Of a DNA stretch of 64,000 nt, positions 36,401 through 45,400 are shown one piece after another (the stretch's first letter is position 1; each line of letters starts with the position of its first letter). Made by a program: the position numbers and the translations under genes. The DNA is from Anoplopoma fimbria. Lineage: Eukaryota; Chordata; Actinopteri; Perciformes; Anoplopomatidae. Below the pieces are notes generated by a model. That model searched no databases. It saw only the letters and a list, made by a program, of their open reading frames with translations, and was not told the DNA's origin. The stretch lies in contig NC_072465.1 of the NCBI RefSeq assembly GCF_027596085.1, positions 9,782,553-9,846,552 of the forward strand, written 5' to 3'.

Positions 36401-39400
36401 TATAATATAATTAGATTTTATGTAATTTGAAAGGTACATCATTTTAACCTCTTGCTTTATATGCAGTTATCCCATCAGATTTGGCATGCGTAAGTAATTG
36501 TACTGCATTATACAGTTTTTTTTTCCAACACGCAGTACATCTCACATATACATAAAGGTATATAACATTGTATTTAAAAGGTGCTCAATACAGAATTCAG
36601 AGCATATTTATTGCCTCCACATGGCGACTGCTGATCGCGCGGCTAGCAGCTAACACTGCTCACAACAGCAATAGGGCTGACTGACACTTACTGAGCTAAT
36701 GATGTTTACCTGGGCGCTACGATTATCCACCAAACACTACTCGACTATATCTTTACTCAGCAGATTTTTTGCTGCTATATTTATGCTTTGAATCCTGTAT
36801 ATAGAACCTCTATAGGTAGAGGCTTAATCACTTGCAAGTCTGGGACAACATTACATTTTTCAAGATAGCCACGCACAAAGTGTCAAAGTGCAAACAAGAG
36901 GTAATTATAAAATGCTGGGCTCTTTAATGCTTCTGCAAATTCTTGTTTATCTTGTGTGACCATGAACACTGTACCTGCCCGCCTGTGTTTGCCGCTGTGT
37001 GTGTCAGTGTTAACTGCAAACTCAGCTAGCTAACCCAGAGCGTGTTTGCTCATGTGTTTCCAGCTCCTCTGCGCTACAACACCATGACCATCATCTGGAT
37101 CTGCATGGCCCTGGTGTCCAGCCTGATCACCTTTCTGGCCATCATCATCTGCAGGAAACGGCAAGGCTACACTTTACCACACTACCCATCGCTGCTGTGT
37201 GTGGAACACTTTCTTACGCTTCTCTAACATATCTCTCTTTGTGTAAATGTTGCTTGTGATCAAAAGCCCCTGTGTGCATTGTGTTTTTCCACATGTGGCA
37301 TTGGATGTAAAGTAAAATTAAAAGTGAGGTATTCTCCAAAAGATAGGGAAGGATCTCGTTTAAGCCTGTGTGAGAAGCTAAAACACCTTTAGTCTCCCTT
37401 GTCATGCTGAAATATCCATTTGCTTCAGCTTCTCTCATCTCCTCAACCCTCCCTGTCCTCTCAACGTCTTGTTTAGCAAATTTCCTAACTGGTAATTTCC
37501 ACCTCGTAGTATATTTAATTATGTTGATTCATGTCCAGTAGCTTGCAAGCCAAACGTTCCCACTTCCCGTCATCCTCCCTTTTTTGAAGTTTTCAACTTA
37601 CATCTCTTGAATGCTGCATCAAATAATTAATTAAAATGCCCTTAATTACTTCGTACTTCAATGCATATTAAGTTTTTCATTTCCATTCTGTTAGAGAAGG
37701 GGAAGGAATATGTCTGATGATTTAAATGTGTTTTCCAGGCAAAATCATACTGCCTAGGACTGCAAAGTCCAATGTATTTAATGAAACTAAGATGGAGAAT
37801 CAAAAAAGAAAGTCTTCACTGATGGTGGAGTTTAGCGTTTAAAATGGAATTTTTTTATGAATACACTAAAAATGGGCCAACCACACAGATTGAGATCCAA
37901 ACAGTCTAAAGAAAACCTAAACCAGAAGTTGGTTCCCCACACCCCCCATTGTGAACAAGGCAGTAAATCCCTCCGCCCTGTCTCCCCTAAATGCCCTCCT
38001 GAGATGTATCCACTGTTCCTTTGTAGCATGAATATTTGATGTTAATCATTTTAACTATAGAAACAGGTCTGTTACTATAAAGGGAACCTCATGATGGAAA
38101 TAATTAGAAGGCTCGGTTCCACCTTGTCGCCGGTGGAAAGCATAATTAACAGGGAGAAGAGGTTGACGGTTGCTCCTTTATAAATGACTAAGTATCACTA
38201 AGTGATGAATAGCTCTGTTGAAGTTAATAATTAATTATGAACAACTATTGATTTATTAATTATGAGCCGAGTTTGATTGTACAAATGTTTCATTATTGTC
38301 CTGTATTCATCCCACTGTATGTTTATGTGTGTGCGTGTGTGTGTGTTTGGATGACTATCTGTGTGTGTGTGTGTTTGTGTGTGTGTGTGGTTTGTATAGA
38401 CACTGTGGTTACAGCAAAGCCTTCCAGGACTCCGATGAGGAGAAGATGCATTACCAGAACGGTCACGGTATGTTTGGCCCCACTCCTCAATTATAAACCA
38501 CTACGCTCATGTATTGATCAGACTGCATGTAATAAAGTTCATCCTTTGTGCAAACAATTTTTCATCATGCGCCGAGTGATCACAGGAGCACACGCTGTTT
38601 ATGTTCTTTCTCTCTCTCTCTCTCTCTCTTCTGCTTCTTTCTGTGAACCAGCTCTTCTCTTTCATCAAGTCTTCCCCTCACACACACCAGTGACAAGGAG
38701 CTCATTCTCCGATATGTGACCGAATGCTAATGTTGTTTATCTTAGTGTCATTTCCCGACGCGAGGTTCTACATCGACCCGCACACATACGAGGACCCCTG
38801 CCAGGCGGTCCACGAGTTCGCCCGAGAAATTGAAGCTTCCAGGATCAAAATAGAGAAAATCATTGGCTCAGGTGAAAAAAAAAATAGGAAAATAAAACCT
38901 GTGCACACACACACACACACTTACACACAGAGTGAGAATCATTGGCCGGGGCTAACTTAAAATCATTGGCCAGTGTAAAGGCTGCGGTGTGCAGCAGAGA
39001 GGAGGATGGCAGAGCGGAATCAGAGCGTTGCGTGGGGCTGTCAATCAGAGCTCCCCAGACGGGCAGGGAATACTAACACCGTGTCGGCTCCACAGTACAC
39101 TGTGCTGCTGGATGTAACTCCTGCAGACATGAAGAGAAGTGTGGACTCGAGGAAGACAAATAAGCAATCACACTTAAAAAGTTATTCTGAGATAAGAATT
39201 AATGAGAAAGAGGCAGATGGAGGATTATCTTACTTCTACTTTTGCACATATGGATGTGGATTTCTCTTATCTAACGCAGCAAATTCACTTAAGACACATT
39301 TGCAATTATGGCTTATATGTTATATGTGGCGGTGGTGGGGGGGTGCAGTGCATGTTGAATGCAGTGGAATAGAATTACAGAGTGGATTAGCGCTGAATTT

Positions 39401-42400
39401 GAATCCCTTCTTGTGTTGGTGTGTTTAGGGGAGTTCGGGGAGGTGTGTTATGGGCGCATGAGACTCCCGGGGAAGAGAGACATCCCAGTGGCCCTGAAGA
39501 CCCTGAAGGCGGGATACACGGAGAAGCAGAAGAGGGACTTCCTGGCGGAGGCGTCCATCATGGCCCAGTTCGACCACCCCAACGTCATCCGCCTTGAAGG
39601 AGTGGTAACCCAGAGTACGCAACCCTGAAACTATTTATTAATATAAAGATGTTTTCAGGATTATTGACGTAAGAGTTATGACTGTTATTGAGCATGATAT
39701 ATAACAGTGGAAATACATTTTTAGGCTTCCCAAACCTCATCTTCTGTGTGTGTAATGTCATGTGACAACTTGCAGGGCTTTCACGCCTTTTGCTCCCTCA
39801 GTTAGAACTGTTCTTTTGATTTATAATTTGGCTGTGTAGGAAGTAAGCCCATAGTAATTCTGAGGTGGACTTGGACCGAAGACTTAAGACCAAAAAGGCT
39901 TTCTCGAGTGTCTCTATGTACAACTTTGTAAAAGTAATGGCTTTATTACCGAGTCGATCTGCATAGACCCCCCAATGTTCAAATGGCTACCTTTACAGCA
40001 GAAATACCCATGTTTACAGCCTGGTAAAAAATCGGTTTTGGTCTCTATATCTAATTTCCCTGTTCATGACAACGGTACTGGGGGTGGCAGCTTTGAGTGA
40101 CAGGTGGTTGCCGTCGCAGTGAGGTTGCTAGCCGCAAGCTGTCTCCTTTTCTACGTCACCAGGGCCCGCCTCAGCTCAAGCGACGATCCACCTTTTTGCC
40201 CATTTTTAGGGTTGTGCCTGTGTTGTCACTGACAAGAAGCTTCACGATGCCCTTCCAGAAGCCTATCGGTGATGTCCATATTTCATACCGCCCATGGTTA
40301 AAATAAGAATGTTTTGTTATAAAAGTGAAGTTTCAAAAGTTACATGGTCAACTTATTTAAGTCAACATTGATATTGGTTTCACACGGTACACGAACGGCG
40401 GTCTCCTGGGTGAAAGTTACGTGTTTGAACCAGCCGGTCCTCCTCCCGACGCGGACTTTGTAGCTCTTTACATTCCTTCACCTGAGTTCTTAAGCAATTG
40501 CTCTGACCTGGTCCATCTCATACAGACGTCAAAGGATGCCTTGTGGGTCGAGGGCCGAGACAAAGCGTCACTAATTTAGGACCGGGGAATGAGACCGAGC
40601 TGGTTCAGCGCAGGAAGGAGTCCTGAGGGTTTCTGTTTTGTTCCCTCAGGCAAACCGGCGATGATCATCACAGAGTACATGGAGAACAGCTCTCTGGACT
40701 CCTTCCTCAGGGTTGGTATTGAAGCAGTAAAGGTTCCTGTGTGCTTTTCATTTTGTCTCCAGTGTAAAGTGCTTCTTCTGTTCTATGTTATTGAGTTAGT
40801 GGCGATCTTTTCCTTCAGCGTTTAGCAATGAAAGCTATAACTGCTCGTCATCCAGTGAAAACTATGTATCATGACTTCTTAACAACCGTTAACAAGCTCT
40901 AATTCAAGCTTAGAGCATTCGTCTCCAATGGTTTCCAGATTGTTTTATGAGTGTTGGAGAATTTTTCTCAACACCCCAAGGAGATTCAGCGGTTCAGCGA
41001 TACATGGTTTTCGCTGAGAGCAACATCACTTCACTTCACATCTATTTATCAGAGAATCATTGTTGCCAGGCAGTGATTTGGAGCAGCAAATGTGAAAGTT
41101 TTCTTTAAGGAGATACAAGTTGATTTAACATTGTGTCACTTCGACAATGTCAAACAGCTCCTGTATTTGCTTATATGAAGATACCGTGGATTATTACCTA
41201 AAAAGCAAATCCCTGTCATGTTTTCTTCTCTTATCTGTACGCTCCTCTCTATCTTGATTAAAATCTCTTCTACTATCACTCTCCTCATCTGTTCTGTCAC
41301 GTTTTTTGTTTTTTATGTGATCTGCCATTAAAACTCTCTCTCCCTACCTCCTCCCTCCTTATCTTTCTCTTTTTTTCTACCTGTAGAGGCACGATGGCCA
41401 GTTCACCATCATCCAGCTGGTGGGTTTGCTGCGCGGCATCGCGGCCGGTATGACCTACCTGTCTGACCTGGGATACATCCACAGAGACCTGGCTGCCCGC
41501 AACATCTTGGTCAACAGCAACCTGGTGTGTAAGGTGTCTGACTTCGGCCTGTCCCGGGTGCTGGAGGACGACCCCGACGCTGCATACACCACCAGTGTGA
41601 GTTTTCACATTGAGGCAAGCATTGATGCGGCGCACACACACACACACACTCAGACAAGCACACAGGTCTTTAAAGGAAGCAGCGAACACGTGTAAACGGA
41701 CTGAAAAAACATAAACTATTCCACTTATGTCTTATACGTTATATGTCAAAGTTGCAGTTACAGCCTCATGTAAACTACCGGAGGTAGCCGCCTGATTAAG
41801 ATACCTAAACTTAGGGTATCTGCAAATACCCATCTTGTATTGTGCAGTCTGTTCCCGAATTGAAAGGGACACTCCATTCATACATGAAGTTCAGTTTACT
41901 AGTCTTGGTTAGTACTTCTCAGCCCGTGTAAACCAGTGTCTTATGCAGGGCTCTGGTCATCCAAAGTAAGAAAAATCACACAACCCTGATGATGTCATCC
42001 ATTTTTTAAAAACATGTTATTTCAGTCCTCGCTTTCTTAGCCACAACATGTAATGAAATTTGCCGACAAAAGGTACATAAACTGTACTTTAACGATTACA
42101 TTTTTGGCAAGGTTCAGTTTCACAATAAAGGCCGCCTTTACATTAATATGCATTTATTTTTAATCACAGGCATAATTACATCACTATGAGAGGGAAGTGT
42201 CAAAATGAAAGAAAAAAAAGTTCTTGTGATCCATTTTTTAAGTCTGATCTCTTTTGTTTCCCCCCTGTGTTTATGACTTAAGACAATGCTATCATGTTCG
42301 TAATTGCCAGCTGTTTCACAGATGAAAAAAAAAATTATTAAGGAGGTTTCAAAGATTCCTTAGCAAAAGCTTTTTTATTCACCTGTTCACACAGGAAATA

Positions 42401-45400
42401 AAACAATTTAGAAAATGGATCACTAGATTTCTTTTTTTTCTCACTCTCTGCTCAGGGCTTCCGTACATCAGGGTTATTAATTGAGACAGAGTTCCTTCAG
42501 AGCCACAGAAGACATTAATCAACTGAGCAGTGCTCAGCGCTGCCCTTTATGTATAAATTGAGTTTCAACTTTAAAGCTGCACAAGGCATACTGGCAGCCT
42601 TTAGCAGCAAGTGCTTCAAATTTTGAACCTCAGACCCTTAAATCTTTTAAAATCATGTCAATAAAGGGCACGCTTAAAGATAACAGGACTCTTCTCTGGG
42701 CAGAACGTCTTTACAGATGTTACATTTATCAAATATATATCTTCATATTATGCAAATTAAGTTGACAAATACAGATGTATTTGACCATATCCTTTTTTAT
42801 CCTTCTTAAATAATTTTATTTAAGAAGGCAGTTGCACTGTAATTCGGCCAGGAAAGAAGCATCAAGACAGCGTTAAAGTTGAAGACAAAAGCAACACAAA
42901 TACAATCAAAGTCCCATGAAAGTGAGAGCAAAGTAAAATCATCTCTGTAAAGTGCTCCAGTAGAGAGCGGTCTAATATTAAACCTACAGCCCAGTGAGCA
43001 CAAGTGTATTACGTCTTAACCATAAAATAAAATCCAGTGTCTGATGCTATCAGCTCACAGCAGATGGAAATCAGCATTTGACACATTTGTCTGTTACAGT
43101 CTGTTAAAGCACGGCAATCAGATTACAGGAAGCGAGGTGATTACACGCAGCATCACTCAGAGACATTCTGCTGTGGGGGAAAAGGATTGTTAATGATGAT
43201 ATTACATACACTATAGCTTCATCTGGAAATTAATGGCTGATTATGGCTGATGATAAACACGGTTCTCGTTACTGTCTGAAAGTGAATAAAAAAGCTGCCT
43301 ATTGTATGGAATCTGGCAGCAAAGTCACTTTGAAGAAACCGCAAGTGTTGAGATCACGAGTGAAGGTTACAGGATTCACGTCTTGTTGCAGGTTTTTGTG
43401 GTTTAGCAGGACGTCGGGTGTGTGTAATGAGCTGCGTTTTCGAGAGTAACCTTCAAGTGTTTAAAATAACCTACTGGGAGCGCTTTGTTTGTTTAAGAAG
43501 AGATGCATCCATCCTTCAACCTAATTAAATGTCACTTTTTTATCAAGAGCATAGTATAAGTAGTTCACATTCTTGCTAACATTTGCGAATCTATTCTCGT
43601 CTTGGCCCTGCAACACGTGTCCTGTTTAGTCGATAAACTACGGTGTGTCTTTAAACTTAAAAACGTTCTAGTACATTTACTCAGTGGTTTAAGTATTGAT
43701 TTTAGCTAGTACTTCACTTCATTTTATGTAGTTGTTTTTTCAGTGTAACAAATTTTAGAGGAAAATGGCGTTTTTTTATTTATTCCAGTATTTAACTGCT
43801 AGAGATACTTTGTCGTATACTACGTTGTTGATTAAACCACTCAACAGTTTACACAGTAGTTAAAATGAGCCACTAGCAGTAGTTGTCCACATTAAGGCAA
43901 TAGTAATAAAATGATAATATGCTGTAAATTAAAACAATGTGAATATATGTGAGTACTTTTGGGGTTTTTTAACTACATTCTACTGGTAAGACTTCTGTAC
44001 CTTACTTGTATAGGGTTATGTTTAGACTCTGGTACGACCACTTTAACTTAACCCTTGTGCCACATGTGCTTTTTTATTTATCAATCACGTGGCATACTTT
44101 TTGGCAAGGGTTTTCTTTTTTCTAATTTTGGAAGTTAAGCCCCAGCTCCTATAATATTTCTATAATAAACTGTGCAGCCAAAATACACTCATGCCCCTAA
44201 GGACAAAACTGTCGCCATTGAAACCCAAATTAAAACCAAAATGTTTGATCCCACGTCCATTACAGCATTAAATCAGATTTAGACATTTTCTCATGTTTGC
44301 CCTATGGGACTAGTACATGCTATTTTCTTGGTTTCCACTATTGGAAGCATTGCTGCTGTATTTTTGATGCAAAACATCAAAATCAATGTTGTTGCTAATC
44401 ATTAAAAATATCGTGCTAATAATTTGACTGTAAAAAATCCCTCCTAACATTAAGCATAGAGACAATTATTCATTTTTGTAGGTTTATAAAACGACAGCAG
44501 TGGTATTATGAAAGCATTTTAAGAGTTAAAATTCTGAAAATATTATGTAGTGGTGATCAGGGTTTATGTTGGATGAATTGTTTTTTTCTTTTTGCAGTTT
44601 TATGAAGGGGACATCTTTTAAAGACATCAGAGCATTTTTTTAAAGGGATGCACAAGAGTTAAACTGCTCATCAAACCAAAATAATGAGCTTAAAGACACT
44701 AAAATGCTATCTGGAAGAGAAACTATGAAGTCAGGTGATCATTTTCTATGGGTTTGTCATTTGATCTTTTGTTAATATAAAAATATGAATGAAGTGTAGC
44801 TTTAAGTTAAGGATCCACCACTGCATTTACTTGACTTAACAGAGAATATTGTAAAAACACTGATCCCATTTTCTTATTAAATGTGTTTTTGACCACCCCC
44901 AGCTGTATTTGAACAGTTGTAGGGTCTACCTACCTGGTAAATGTTGAGGCTGTAGAATTGTATGTCTTTTTCACCATCCCCACCTGGATTTAAAGGTTAA
45001 GGCCAGCATCAATCTATATTTTTCTTATTGTCAACAAATCCCAGTGCAAGACCAAAATCATTAATGCATCACAATGTCAGTGACACTCAGCTCCAAGTCC
45101 TCTCTTTTCTACTGAAGATGAACATCTTTAAAAACTAAAACAAAGTTACATTTAAAAAGAAAAGACTCAGTACATTTATCGTAAATCTATCAGGCCTTTG
45201 ATAATAAGACTACATTTTAATAGGATACATTGTTTGATGGCTTTTTGTCTTTTCATGGGATTGATTGACAGAGATTAGAAAGAATATAGAAAATAGCCAA
45301 ACTAACCGTTTATTCTGCAATCATGAGTTTGATTTTACTACGAAAAAAGAAAGCCTGGAACACCCTGGTCATTGTCTTTATGCTCCCGACAGGGCGGGAA

